DNA of 64,000 nucleotides from Salarchaeum japonicum_A (GTDB taxonomy: Archaea > Halobacteriota > Halobacteria > Halobacteriales > Halobacteriaceae). The notes beneath the pieces were generated by a model. That model was not told the origin of the DNA. It saw only the letters and a program-made list of their open reading frames with translations, and made no database searches. Location of the stretch: assembly GCF_049705945.1 (NCBI RefSeq), contig NZ_JBNAMV010000004.1:1364001-1428000 (forward strand), in the 5' to 3' direction. Every line of letters starts with the position of its first letter. Within the stretch, counting starts at the first letter, position 1. Both the position numbers and the translations under genes were made by a program. Positions 1 to 7,336 of the stretch are shown piece by piece.

Positions 1-403
1 CGATGACCGCGACAACGACGGCGGCTGCGGCGTATCGGGTTCTGCGACGCCCGACGGTGAGGAGGGCAGCGAGCGCACCGTAGAACACCGTCGCGCCGGT
101 CGCGTGGCCGCTCGGGAACCCGTAGCCGTCCGCGTGTACGAGTGAAACCGAGGCGGGTGGACGGTGAACTCCGAATAGGGTCTTGAGCGCGACGACGAGC
201 GCCAATCCGCCGACGACGACGCCGAGCAGGCGCGCGGCGCGGTCGGGCGAGAGGAGGTCGTATCGGGGGCCGAGCCAGTAGAGGACGGGTGCGGCGACGA
301 GGAACAGCACGGGGTCGCCGAGCGCGGTGAGCGCGCGGAGGACGGGAACGAGTCCCTCGGGGACGGTTCCAGCGAGCGCGTCGGCGACGCCGGTGCCGTG
401 CAT
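1..403 (-). CDS. PAP2-family membrane phosphatase (C-terminus beyond window)
   Basis: The frame opens at an ATG at 403, one base from the stop of the next gene downstream of its start, and stays open to the left edge. About 134 residues are visible. Hydrophobic stretches surround the two first PAP2 signature motifs: KTLFGVHRP, which fits K-x6-RP, and PSGHATGA, which fits PSGH. The third motif (SRxxxxxHxxxD) would lie outside the window. Family members hydrolyse phosphate or pyrophosphate from lipids such as phosphatidate or undecaprenyl/dolichyl pyrophosphate in the membrane; the substrate cannot be told from the sequence. It is transcribed away from the YihY gene's 3' end on the same strand, so the two may be co-transcribed. 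Confidence 0.85.
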   Translation of the reverse strand, partial: MHGTGVADALAGTVPEGLVPVLRALTALGDPVLFLVAAPVLYWLGPRYDLLSPDRAARLLGVVVGGLALVVALKTLFGVHRPPASVSLVHADGYGFPSGHATGATVFYGALAALLTVGRRRTRYAAAAVVVAVI

Positions 404-1567
404 CTATCGGCGGTTCTTCACCCAGCCCGCGACCCGGCCGGGGATGCCGGCGGCGTTGAGGCCGACGCCGAACAGCAACATGAGCGCGTAGAGGCCGAGC
501 GTCGACAGCCAGATGACGAGCATCGCGAGGATGGCCCAGCCGCCGGAGAGGAAGTAGAACCCGCCGAGCGTCATCAACGTCCCGTAGAGAAGGACGAGAT
601 AGGGGCCCCAGCCGCGAGCGTGGTTGCGCCGCATCCGCGTGCGGACGTACGTCTTGAGGTCCGATTCGAGGTCGTCCTTCGACACCGTCTTGGCGTCGAG
701 TTCGGCGCGGAGCGCGCGTACTTCCCGCTCCATCTCCGTGATGTCCGGAGCGGAGTGCGGTTCGTCGACCTCGTCGTGTACGTCGGTTTCGTCGGTTCGT
801 CCCGCGAGCACGGCGTTCAGTACCGCCCCGACCATGATAATCGTACCGCCAACGTACAGCACCGTCACGAGGAGCAACGCGGCGCCGAGAATCCCGTACG
901 CCTGGTACTTCCCGGCGAGCGGCGCGTACGCCTCGAACGCGACGGTGAGGACGGTCCAGCCGCCGGCGGCGAGCAGGGTACCTGGGACGGCTTCCTGCGG
1001 GGTGAGGTCGGCGTCGGGGAAGATGTAGAAGACGGGATAGAAGACGAGGCCGAGCGTGACGACGAGCAGGCAGAACGCGACGACGCCGACGAACGGGCCG
1101 GTGGCGACGAACCCGGCGACGACGGCGGCGACGGTGGCGGCGACGACGCCCGCGGCGATGGCACCGAGGACGAGCACGCCGTCCTTCAGTTGGTGGGCGA
1201 GCGGGCGTGCGCCGACCACGCCGTAGACGTGCGCGAACGCCACGTCGAGTCCGCGGAAGAGCTTGAGACCGGACCACGCGAGCACGACGAGGGAGACGAC
1301 GGTGGCGGTCCCGCGGCCGCTCGCGCCCCGAAGGGCGTTCCGAACGGCGGCGCTCCCCTCCGGGGTGAGGAGGCTGCCGACGAGTTCGACTATCTGTTCG
1401 CCGACGGACTCGACGCCGAGGTAGGACGCGGCGGCGAGCGTCAACAGGAGGAGGGGGATGAGGGAGACGAACCCGTAGTAGGCGACGGCGGCCGCGAGGA
1501 ACGTTATCTGGCTGTCCTGGGCCTCGGCGACGACCTCGCGGACGACCGAGACGGCGCTTCGTGACAC
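404..1567 (-). CDS. YihY/BrkB family integral membrane protein
   Basis: The 387-residue protein starts at the ATG at 1567. It opens with a short basic region and the family-typical segment TFLAAAVAYYGFVSLIPLLL at about residues 22-41, followed by about five more hydrophobic helices. A charged, soluble linker at about residues 265-320 (DETDVHDEVDEPHS) precedes two final helices, a C-terminal extension usual in haloarchaeal members. The family was once called ribonuclease BN in error; no enzymatic role is established, and a transporter or lipid-related role is only a guess. The next gene on the strand (PAP2) starts directly after its stop, suggesting an operon of two membrane proteins. Confidence 0.85.
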   Translation of the reverse strand: MSRSAVSVVREVVAEAQDSQITFLAAAVAYYGFVSLIPLLLLTLAAASYLGVESVGEQIVELVGSLLTPEGSAAVRNALRGASGRGTATVVSLVVLAWSGLKLFRGLDVAFAHVYGVVGARPLAHQLKDGVLVLGAIAAGVVAATVAAVVAGFVATGPFVGVVAFCLLVVTLGLVFYPVFYIFPDADLTPQEAVPGTLLAAGGWTVLTVAFEAYAPLAGKYQAYGILGAALLLVTVLYVGGTIIMVGAVLNAVLAGRTDETDVHDEVDEPHSAPDITEMEREVRALRAELDAKTVSKDDLESDLKTYVRTRMRRNHARGWGPYLVLLYGTLMTLGGFYFLSGGWAILAMLVIWLSTLGLYALMLLFGVGLNAAGIPGRVAGWVKNRR

Positions 1568-1598
1568 ACGCGAACTTCGTCCCCCGCCTGAAAAAGAC

Positions 1599-2711
1599 CT
1601 ACGGGGCGAGGTCGCGCAGTTCCGCGACGGACGCGGTCGTCTTGAACGTCGTGCCGCCGTAGTGGGCGCGTGACGCCTCGTGCCCGCCGTCGCGGACGGC
1701 GTCGAGGAACTCGTCCATCCCGACCGCGGGTTCGTTCCAGCGCTTGTAGAGCTTGTGCTGGTCGTAGTGCGTGGGTTCGTGGAGTTCGCCCGCGATGCGT
1801 TCGAGGAGGCGTTCCGCGCGCTCCGCGCTCCCCATCTCGCCCGTGAGCTCTCGCACCACGTCCCCGACGAACTCGGCGTCGTGCGCGGCGCCGAGCCAGA
1901 CGGGGCCGGCGGTCTGCACGCCCTCCCCGCAGTTGGGGCAGGCGTCCGGCGACTCCGGGAGGAGCGTCTTCTCCGTCCAGCGGTGGAGGCAGGCCTCGCA
2001 GTGGTGGATGTAGCCGAGTTCGTCGATGGCGGCGTTCGCGTCGGTCGCGCGGTGGGAGAGGTCGAGGTAGGTGCGAACGTAGTGGTCGCTCACGTGGCTC
2101 AGAATCGGCGTGACGCCCACGTCGTAGCGCGCGGCGGTGCGGGCGAACGCGGACAGAAGCACCCTGAGACCCATCTCCGCGTGGTACTCGGTGTTCCGGG
2201 GGACGGTCGAGTACTTGCGGACGCCGGATTCGAAGTGCGCGCCGCAGAGGGGCGCGGTGTCGGTCGCGGTGACGCAGACGAGGTCGCGGGCGTTCGCGAG
2301 CGCGGCGTCCGCGAACGGAATCGGCGTGCCGAACGGGTCGATATCCACCACGTCGAAGTACGCGTCCTTGTCGTGGAGAACGGCGTTCGCGTCCTGATGC
2401 ACGGCCGTTCCGTCGAGGTCGTTCCGGCCGAGGTTCCGACGGGCGAGCGAAACCGCGTCGGGGTCGGTGTCGGCGAGCGTGACGTTCCAGCCCTCGTTCG
2501 CCGCGCGAACCCCACGAATGCCGCTCGCGGCGGTGGCGTCGAGGTAGCTGTCGGCCTCCGGGGTGCGCTCGCGGTACGCGCGGAGCGCGGCGACGGTGAT
2601 GTCGCGGTTTAGCTCCTGACCGGGGTTGAAGAACACGCCCTCCGCCGCGCCCTCGCCGCCGCCGGACTCGGACTCGACCTCCACCGTCACCGCACCCTCC
2701 TCTACGAGCAT
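1599..2711 (-). CDS. trm1: tRNA (guanine(26)-N(2))-dimethyltransferase Trm1
   Basis: The 370-residue protein matches archaeal Trm1, which uses SAM to make N2,N2-dimethylguanosine at position 26 of many tRNAs. Visible signatures are NPGQELNRD at residues 29-37, the SAM-binding DATAASGIRG at 58-67, and the catalytic DIDPFGTP at 123-130. A C4 zinc ribbon (CEACLHRW ... CPNCGEG) sits at about 235-262. Length is typical for archaea. The ATG at 2711 is followed by an acidic N-terminus rich in Glu and Ser. It lies 31 bases from the YihY gene and 42 bases from aceB on the same strand. Confidence 0.95.
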   Translation of the reverse strand: MLVEEGAVTVEVESESGGGEGAAEGVFFNPGQELNRDITVAALRAYRERTPEADSYLDATAASGIRGVRAANEGWNVTLADTDPDAVSLARRNLGRNDLDGTAVHQDANAVLHDKDAYFDVVDIDPFGTPIPFADAALANARDLVCVTATDTAPLCGAHFESGVRKYSTVPRNTEYHAEMGLRVLLSAFARTAARYDVGVTPILSHVSDHYVRTYLDLSHRATDANAAIDELGYIHHCEACLHRWTEKTLLPESPDACPNCGEGVQTAGPVWLGAAHDAEFVGDVVRELTGEMGSAERAERLLERIAGELHEPTHYDQHKLYKRWNEPAVGMDEFLDAVRDGGHEASRAHYGGTTFKTTASVAELRDLAP

Positions 2712-2753
2712 ACGCTGACTCCGCGACCCGCCGAAAAAAGCCCCGCGAATCGG

Positions 2754-4064
2754 TTACTCGCCGACCGCGGCCGCGCGCTCCACGACGTCCTCGCTGTACC
2801 GCTTCGCGAGTTCGTCGTGCTGGTCGGGACGGTGCTCGTACACGTCCTGGAACAGCGTGATGGGCGTCTTCGCCGCCTGATAGGTGGCTTCGTCCCACAT
2901 CCGGTCGTTCTGTATCTCCACGGTGACGCCGTCGACCTCGATGGTCGCCTCGCGCGTCATCGCGATGGCGCCGGTGCCGGCTTCCTTCGCGGCCTCGAAC
3001 TGCTCCATCGAGTCCACGATGTCGTCCATGCTCGGCACGTAGGACGCCCGCGACAGCAGTTCCTCGCGGAGCTCCTCGCCGTCGCACTCCCGGGTCTCGG
3101 TGCCGGCCTGGAACCGGTAGCCGTCCGCGGTCTCCTCAATCCAGAGGGAGTCCCCGGGGTAGGTCCAGCGGCCGTCCGACTCGTCGAGTTCGACCTCGCC
3201 GCTGCCGTCGTCGAGCAGCCACTGGCCGGACTCGGGCGGGAGCGGGGCGGTGTTCGCCTCCACGACCTGTCCGGGCGTGAGCGACCAGATGCCGGTCATG
3301 CCCTTCGCGCGGTTCGCCTCCATGCGGTCGCGGTAGCCCGCCACGTCCCGGATGTCGTCGTAGGGACCGTCCACGGCGACCAGTCCCGCGGCGCTCGCGC
3401 CCCGCGACGTGTTGTGCCGCAACTCCGGCCACTCGGGGAGTTCGCCGGTCGGCGTCATCGCCCGCATGTCCTTCGTGTAGTCGACCTCGCCGTCCACGAG
3501 CAGGAACATGCGTTCGAGGTTGTTGCTCGGGTTCCCGATTTCGGCGCGGAGGTCGCTCATCGCGAGTTCGGCCTCCCCGGACTCGATGATGACGGACATC
3601 GAGAGGCTGCCGGGGTCGAGGCCGTGCTCGGTTTCGACGATGGTGATGAACTCGTCCGCCTTCTTCCAGTCGTCGAGGTCGCCGACCTCGGGAATCACGA
3701 ACCCGTCGATGTCGTCGACTGCGCCGTTCTCGGGGTCCGCGATTTCGAGCATGTGCTGAAACCCTCGATACCGGGTTTCGGGGCTGTCGCGGTGCCAGAC
3801 GACCCGCGGATGGACTTCGCCGGGGAAGTCGGCGCCGTGCTCCGAAACGACGTCCGTGATGTTCCGCGCGCCCTCGTCGCGCATCGACGGCGCGGTCGCG
3901 TCCTCGTTGTCCGGCACCCACACGTCGGGCGCTTCCAGCCCGCGGAGTTGTGCGGCGCGCCGCAGCATCTTCGCGGAGTCGTCCTCGCCGTCCACCGCCG
4001 TCGGGCTCGTGAAGAACGACCGCACGAACGCGCGGTCGTAGTGCCGGTCGGTCGGGTCAGTCAT
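2754..4064 (-). CDS. aceB: malate synthase, haloarchaeal type
   Basis: The 436-residue protein condenses glyoxylate with acetyl-CoA to malate, the second step of the glyoxylate shunt in the cytoplasm. It is the short haloarchaeal isoform, far smaller than bacterial AceB or GlcB (over 530 and 700 residues) and related to the CitE/malyl-CoA lyase barrel. VPDNEDATAPS at about residues 49-59 and EVHPRVVWHRDSPETRYRG at about 80-98 are recognisable. Its ATG overlaps the last eight bases of aceA (ATGACTGA), so translation is probably coupled. Position directly behind isocitrate lyase confirms the call. The two genes allow growth on acetate or acetyl-CoA-yielding substrates. Confidence 0.95.
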   Translation of the reverse strand: MTDPTDRHYDRAFVRSFFTSPTAVDGEDDSAKMLRRAAQLRGLEAPDVWVPDNEDATAPSMRDEGARNITDVVSEHGADFPGEVHPRVVWHRDSPETRYRGFQHMLEIADPENGAVDDIDGFVIPEVGDLDDWKKADEFITIVETEHGLDPGSLSMSVIIESGEAELAMSDLRAEIGNPSNNLERMFLLVDGEVDYTKDMRAMTPTGELPEWPELRHNTSRGASAAGLVAVDGPYDDIRDVAGYRDRMEANRAKGMTGIWSLTPGQVVEANTAPLPPESGQWLLDDGSGEVELDESDGRWTYPGDSLWIEETADGYRFQAGTETRECDGEELREELLSRASYVPSMDDIVDSMEQFEAAKEAGTGAIAMTREATIEVDGVTVEIQNDRMWDEATYQAAKTPITLFQDVYEHRPDQHDELAKRYSEDVVERAAAVGE

Positions 4065-5106
4065 CCTGCGTTGGCTCCGGTGCGTCTCCGTCGGACGTGA
4101 TGGGGTCGGACTCGTCCTCGGTGAACCCCGCGGACTCCTCCATCCGCCGCTTCGCGTCCGGGTCGAACTGCGCCTCGATCTCCTGGTAGCGCGGCACGAG
4201 CGACATCTCGTGGTGGCTCTCGGTCTCGTGGCCGAGATAGCGGTCTTCGAGGTCGAACTGGGCCTGCTCGTCGTTCTCCGCGATGTTCTTCATGTCCTCG
4301 TACACCGCGTGCGCGCCGGAGTGGAGGGCGTACAGCGTGATGAACTGGTACGTGTAGCCGAGGTCGCCGAGCTCTTGGAACGTCAGCGGGTCGTCCTGTT
4401 CGCTCCACGCGAACGACGACGAGTAGTTGAACGCCAAATCGAGGTCGGGGTGGGTCTCGTGGATGGTCTCGGCGTAGTTGACGGCGTCCTCGCGGCTCGG
4501 GTCCGGCATCTCGGGCCAGACGAGGTCCGCGCCGGCGTCCGCGTAGAGGCGGCCGCGTTCGAGGTGGTCCTCCCAGTCGCCGTTCGCGGAGCCGTAGGAG
4601 TCGATGCGGGCGATGATGACCGTGTCCTCGGACTGCTTCGCGTCCACGGCGGCCTCGATGCGGGCTCGCGCGTCCTCCTGTGAGACGACTTGCTTGCCGG
4701 CGATGTGGCCGCAGCGCTTCGGCGTGGTCTGGTCCTCGATGTGGATGGCGGCGACGCCGGCCTTCTCGTACTCGCGGACGGCGCGCCGGACGTTGTGCGT
4801 GCCGCCGTAGCCGGTGTCGCAGTCGGCGACGACGGGGAGGTCGGTGGCTTCGACGATTCGCTTCGCGTTCTCCACCATCTCGGTCATCGTGACCATTTCG
4901 AGGTCGGGGAAGCCGAACTGGCCGAGGACGGTGGAGTAGCCGCTCATGTAGGCGGCGTCCAATCCGGCGCGCTCGGCGAGTCGCGCGTCCAGCGCGTGGT
5001 AGAGGCCGGGCGCGAAGACGTAGTCTTGGTTCTCCAGCTTCTCGCGGAACTCGCGGCCGGCCGGGTTGTCGATGTCGCGGTAGGTGTAGTCCTTGTAGTC
5101 ACTCAT
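4057..5106 (-). CDS. aceA: isocitrate lyase
   Basis: The 349-residue enzyme splits isocitrate to glyoxylate and succinate, the first step of the glyoxylate shunt. The metal-binding DCDTGYGG (residues 95-102) and the active-site signature KRCGH (130-134) with the catalytic Cys are intact. Length matches other haloarchaeal ICLs, shorter than the roughly 430-residue bacterial enzymes. The ATG at 5106 gives the start SDYKDYTYRDIDNP, and it overlaps the stop of a 41-codon ORF upstream by eight bases (ATGAGTGA), the same geometry as the aceA-aceB junction. No TATA-like box sits at the correct distance from 5106, so transcription probably begins at the upstream small ORF. Confidence 0.96.
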   Translation of the reverse strand: MSDYKDYTYRDIDNPAGREFREKLENQDYVFAPGLYHALDARLAERAGLDAAYMSGYSTVLGQFGFPDLEMVTMTEMVENAKRIVEATDLPVVADCDTGYGGTHNVRRAVREYEKAGVAAIHIEDQTTPKRCGHIAGKQVVSQEDARARIEAAVDAKQSEDTVIIARIDSYGSANGDWEDHLERGRLYADAGADLVWPEMPDPSREDAVNYAETIHETHPDLDLAFNYSSSFAWSEQDDPLTFQELGDLGYTYQFITLYALHSGAHAVYEDMKNIAENDEQAQFDLEDRYLGHETESHHEMSLVPRYQEIEAQFDPDAKRRMEESAGFTEDESDPITSDGDAPEPTQDD

Positions 5107-5224
5107 TGGTCTGGATGCGGTGGCTGAGGACGGATTCGTCGTAGTCCTCGCGGGGGTCGGTGGTGTTCGTCAGGTCCGGGACGGCCGGCGCGCCGGTGTT
5201 GTCTATGTCGGTGTATTCGGGCAT
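5099..5224 (-). CDS. small ORF heading the aceA-aceB operon (41 aa, unknown)
   Basis: An ATG at 5224 opens 41 codons ending in TGA at 5099-5101. The peptide starts MPEYTDIDNTGAPAVPD and ends LSHRIQTNE. Nearly every codon ends in G or C, like its neighbours and unlike random sequence. A TATA-like CGCTTATCG lies 29 bases upstream, so the gene would be leaderless and first in the operon. Its stop overlaps the aceA start in ATGAGTGA. I do not recognise a family. It could be a regulatory leader peptide coupling translation to aceA or a small partner of isocitrate lyase. It is too short for a default gene finder. Confidence 0.65.
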   Translation of the reverse strand: MPEYTDIDNTGAPAVPDLTNTTDPREDYDESVLSHRIQTNE

Positions 5225-5248
5225 TGTGTCGTGGTGGCTGGCGATGGT

Positions 5249-5257
5249 CGATAAGCG
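5249..5257 (-). promoter_or_regulatory. TATA-like box for the aceA operon
   Basis: On the minus strand the bases read CGCTTATCG, centred 29 bases upstream of the ATG at 5224. This is the spacing expected for a haloarchaeal leaderless transcript. No comparable box precedes the aceA ATG itself. Confidence 0.5.
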
Positions 5258-5326
5258 GTGCGAGCGTCGGAGGCGCGGTGGTGTACTGCCATTGCGTTCA
5301 GTCAGGTGCGAAACACCACGATAAAG

Positions 5327-5375
5327 TTAATGATTGATAATGTAATATGGCTGGATACGCATTAATAATCATTAA
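5327..5375. promoter_or_regulatory. AT-rich 9-bp inverted repeat upstream of the aceA operon
   Basis: TTAATGATT at 5327-5335 is repeated as its exact reverse complement AATCATTAA at 5367-5375, centres 40 bases apart (close to four helical turns). The stretch is strikingly AT-rich in GC-rich surroundings. Adding flanking bases, the left copy reads TTAATGATTGATAAT and the right copy (minus strand) TTAATGATTATTAAT. It lies 100-150 bases upstream of the operon start on the left and about 60 bases upstream of the SWIM gene on the right, so it could serve either. A 12/15 match lies in the acs promoter at 18192-18206. Confidence 0.5.
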
Positions 5376-5431
5376 GGTCACAGTGGTGGGGCAATCGAAC
5401 CGGCTAAACCACGCCCCCACCAAAACCGCCC

Positions 5432-5770
5432 GTGACGGACGACTGGCGCGACACCCTCCAAGACACCGGAGAACTCACGCCCAGCATCGTCCAACGAATC
5501 CTCGCCGAACACGGCGACCGCGGCCAACGCGCAATCGAAGCCGTCAGCGAACGCCGCGTCAAAGAATACAACGACTTCACAGTCGTCGTCGGCCACCACG
5601 ACGAATACGTCATCGAAAACGGCGGCTGTCACTGCCAAGACTCCACCTACAACATCGACACCGACCAAGGCCAACGCTGCTGGCACGCCCTCGCCGCCGA
5701 CATCGCCCACGCCATCGACGAACTCGACCACCACGACATGTACTACTCGGACGTCCGGGATTTCCTCTAG
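5432..5770 (+). CDS. SWIM zinc-finger domain protein
   Basis: The protein has 112 residues from a GTG start (MTDDWRDTLQ). It ends in a SWIM-type zinc site, GCHCQDSTYNIDTDQGQRCWH at about residues 68-88, which fits CxC-xn-CxH. SWIM domains bind nucleic acid or protein; no enzymatic domain is present. The N-terminal half is a charged helical region (SIVQRILAEHGDRGQRAIEAV). Divergent from aceA and followed by a cluster of palindromes. A second, unrelated-length SWIM protein occurs at 60284-60817. Function is unknown. Confidence 0.85.
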   Translation: MTDDWRDTLQDTGELTPSIVQRILAEHGDRGQRAIEAVSERRVKEYNDFTVVVGHHDEYVIENGGCHCQDSTYNIDTDQGQRCWHALAADIAHAIDELDHHDMYYSDVRDFL

Positions 5771-5777
5771 CAAGCCC

Positions 5778-5859
5778 TTTTGCCGGCGCTCTGCGCCGGC
5801 AAAACCTCAAAGGAAGACGCGAAGCGTCTTCCTGTATCCAGCAGAATCTTCGATTCTGC
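5778..5859. repeat. three tandem perfect hairpins with three-base loops
   Basis: Three perfect palindromes follow the SWIM gene stop. The first has 12-bp arms TTTTGCCGGCGC (5778-5789) and 5793-5804 with loop TCT. The second has 10-bp arms AGGAAGACGC (5811-5820) and 5824-5833 with loop GAA. The third has 8-bp arms GCAGAATC (5841-5848) and 5852-5859 with loop TTC. The first, rich in GC with flanking T and A tracts, could act as a terminator in both directions. The series looks more like a repetitive palindromic element than a single terminator. Confidence 0.7.
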
Positions 5860-5964
5860 GCGACCTTGCAGATTCCCAACCCTTGCCGTCGGCTCACGCA
5901 GACGGCGGCCTACCGGCCGCCGCGGCATCCCCGGAACCACTGTCGTCCCGCGCTGCCTCCGCCT

Positions 5965-6006
5965 CCGCCACGCTCCGCATCCGCGCCGCCACGCTCCGCA
6001 TCCGCG
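5965..6006. repeat. 21-bp tandem duplication
   Basis: A 21-base unit starting CCGCCACGCTCC and ending CATCCGCG occurs at 5965-5985 and again, unchanged, at 5986-6006. It lies in non-coding DNA and a shorter related CCTCCGCCTCCG run precedes it. Confidence 0.8.
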
Positions 6007-6090
6007 ACTACCACCCAATTTCCGTGTTTATTTTCCTCACAGTTCTCGCGAATCATCACGTTCAGGTGGCTGCTCGTCCTGACTCGACGG

Positions 6091-7239
6091 GTGGACAGTC
6101 GCTATCGCTACCCCGCGCTCTACTTCGTGTTCTTCGCGGCGTTCAGCGGGTTCGCCGCCTTTCGGAACGTCCTCCTCGAGGAGATGGGGATGTCGGGCGT
6201 CGAGATGGGTTTCGTCGGAATGGTGATGATCGTCGCGGGCGTCGTCGTCCAACCCCTCTGGGGGTTCGTCGCCGACTACACGCGCTCACCCGCTCGCGTT
6301 CTCGTCGCCGCCGCCACCGTCTCCGCGGTCGCGCTCCTCGCGTACCCGCTCGGTGCGAGTCTGTCCGGCGGCGCCTTCCTCCTCATCACCGCCGGCACCG
6401 CGCTCTTCGCCGTCGGCCGCGCCCCAATCGTCCCGCTGTCGAACGCGCTCGTCCTCCGCGAAGGCTTCGACTACGGCTTCGCCCGAAGCTTCGGCTCCAC
6501 CTCCTTCGGCATCGCCGTACTCGTCATCGGCTTCCTCCTCGCGTACACCACCACCCTGCTCGTCGTCTACCTCTACATCGCCGGCATGGTCGTGTTCGTC
6601 GCGCTCGCGCTCACCATCCCCGACGACGAGGACTCTGTCCTCCAGGGCGGCCTCGGCACGCAAGCGCTCGGACTGCTCGCCCGCCGCCAGTTCCAGGTCG
6701 TGCTCGTCGCCGCGTTCCTCCTCGGGTTCGTGTCCCGGTCCGGCGACGCGTTCTTCTCCGTCTACATGCGCGCGGTCGGCCTGGGCGACGGCTACACCGG
6801 CGCCGCGTGGGCGGCCAAAACCGTCGCCGAAACCGTCGTCTTCCTCGCCGTCGGCCGCACCGCGCTCTCCTACGGCGGCCTCGTCTCCCTCGGCGGCCTC
6901 GGGTTCGCCGCCGGCTACGCCGGTCTCGCCGTCTTCCCCACGCTCGGCTCCGTCCTCCTCGCGAACGTCGGCCTCGGCGTCGGCCTCGCGCTCCTCTTCT
7001 TCGCGCTCGTCAATCTCGCACACGACTGCGCGCCCGACGGCCTCCATTCCACCGCCCAAACCCTCCTCACGAGCGTCGGCGTCGGCGCGGGCGGCGCGCT
7101 CGGCCACATCGTCGCCGGCTGGCTCACCGACGCCGTCGGCGTCCAGAACATGTTCGCCTACCTCGCCGCCGCCTCCGTCCTCCTCGCGCTCGTCGGCATC
7201 GGCGTCAACGCCGTCGCCGACCGCAGGACGCCCGCCTGA
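6091..7239 (+). CDS. MFS transporter (MFS_1-like)
   Basis: The frame is open from 5347, but the protein character begins at the GTG at 6091 (MDSRYRYPALYFVFFAAFSG), which I take as the start, giving 382 residues. Twelve hydrophobic segments alternate with short loops. PLWGFVADYTRSP at about residues 56-68 is the conserved loop 2-3 motif of major facilitator proteins, and a central loop (DDEDSVLQGGLGTQ) separates the halves. It resembles the nucleoside/3-phenylpropionate permease-like group; the substrate is unknown. It stands alone on the strand until the methyltransferase about 100 bases later. Confidence 0.8.
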   Translation: MDSRYRYPALYFVFFAAFSGFAAFRNVLLEEMGMSGVEMGFVGMVMIVAGVVVQPLWGFVADYTRSPARVLVAAATVSAVALLAYPLGASLSGGAFLLITAGTALFAVGRAPIVPLSNALVLREGFDYGFARSFGSTSFGIAVLVIGFLLAYTTTLLVVYLYIAGMVVFVALALTIPDDEDSVLQGGLGTQALGLLARRQFQVVLVAAFLLGFVSRSGDAFFSVYMRAVGLGDGYTGAAWAAKTVAETVVFLAVGRTALSYGGLVSLGGLGFAAGYAGLAVFPTLGSVLLANVGLGVGLALLFFALVNLAHDCAPDGLHSTAQTLLTSVGVGAGGALGHIVAGWLTDAVGVQNMFAYLAAASVLLALVGIGVNAVADRRTPA

Positions 7240-7336
7240 TTCCGGACGACCCACGACAACCGCGCTGGGAGCCCTTCGAACCCGCGACCGATTCGCGGTC
7301 GCTGGCTTTTCGACACTTCGACCGACAGTTCCGCCT

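Larger units (their letters stand above)
5771..6090. other. non-coding stretch between SWIM gene and MFS gene
   Basis: About 320 bases carry no credible gene. The stretch holds the three triloop hairpins at 5778-5859, a further 7-bp hairpin near 5905-5922 (GGCGGCC ... GGCCGCC), and a 21-base unit repeated twice in tandem at 5965-5985 and 5986-6006. An AT-rich patch around 6020-6035 (GTGTTTATTTTCC) may be the promoter of the MFS gene. Frames that run through here continue the MFS frame upstream but give Arg/His/Pro-rich translations, not membrane protein. Confidence 0.6.

Noticed and set aside
398..1564. Long plus-strand open frame opposite the YihY gene
   Set aside because: High GC content keeps antisense frames open. 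The translation is a charged, Glu/Asp/Arg-rich low-complexity shadow without any domain, whereas the minus frame encodes a clear membrane protein.
5347..6090. N-terminal extension of the MFS frame
   Set aside because: The extended translation is Arg/His/Pro-rich, overlaps the SWIM gene in another frame and contains the palindromes. The membrane protein begins at the GTG at 6091.
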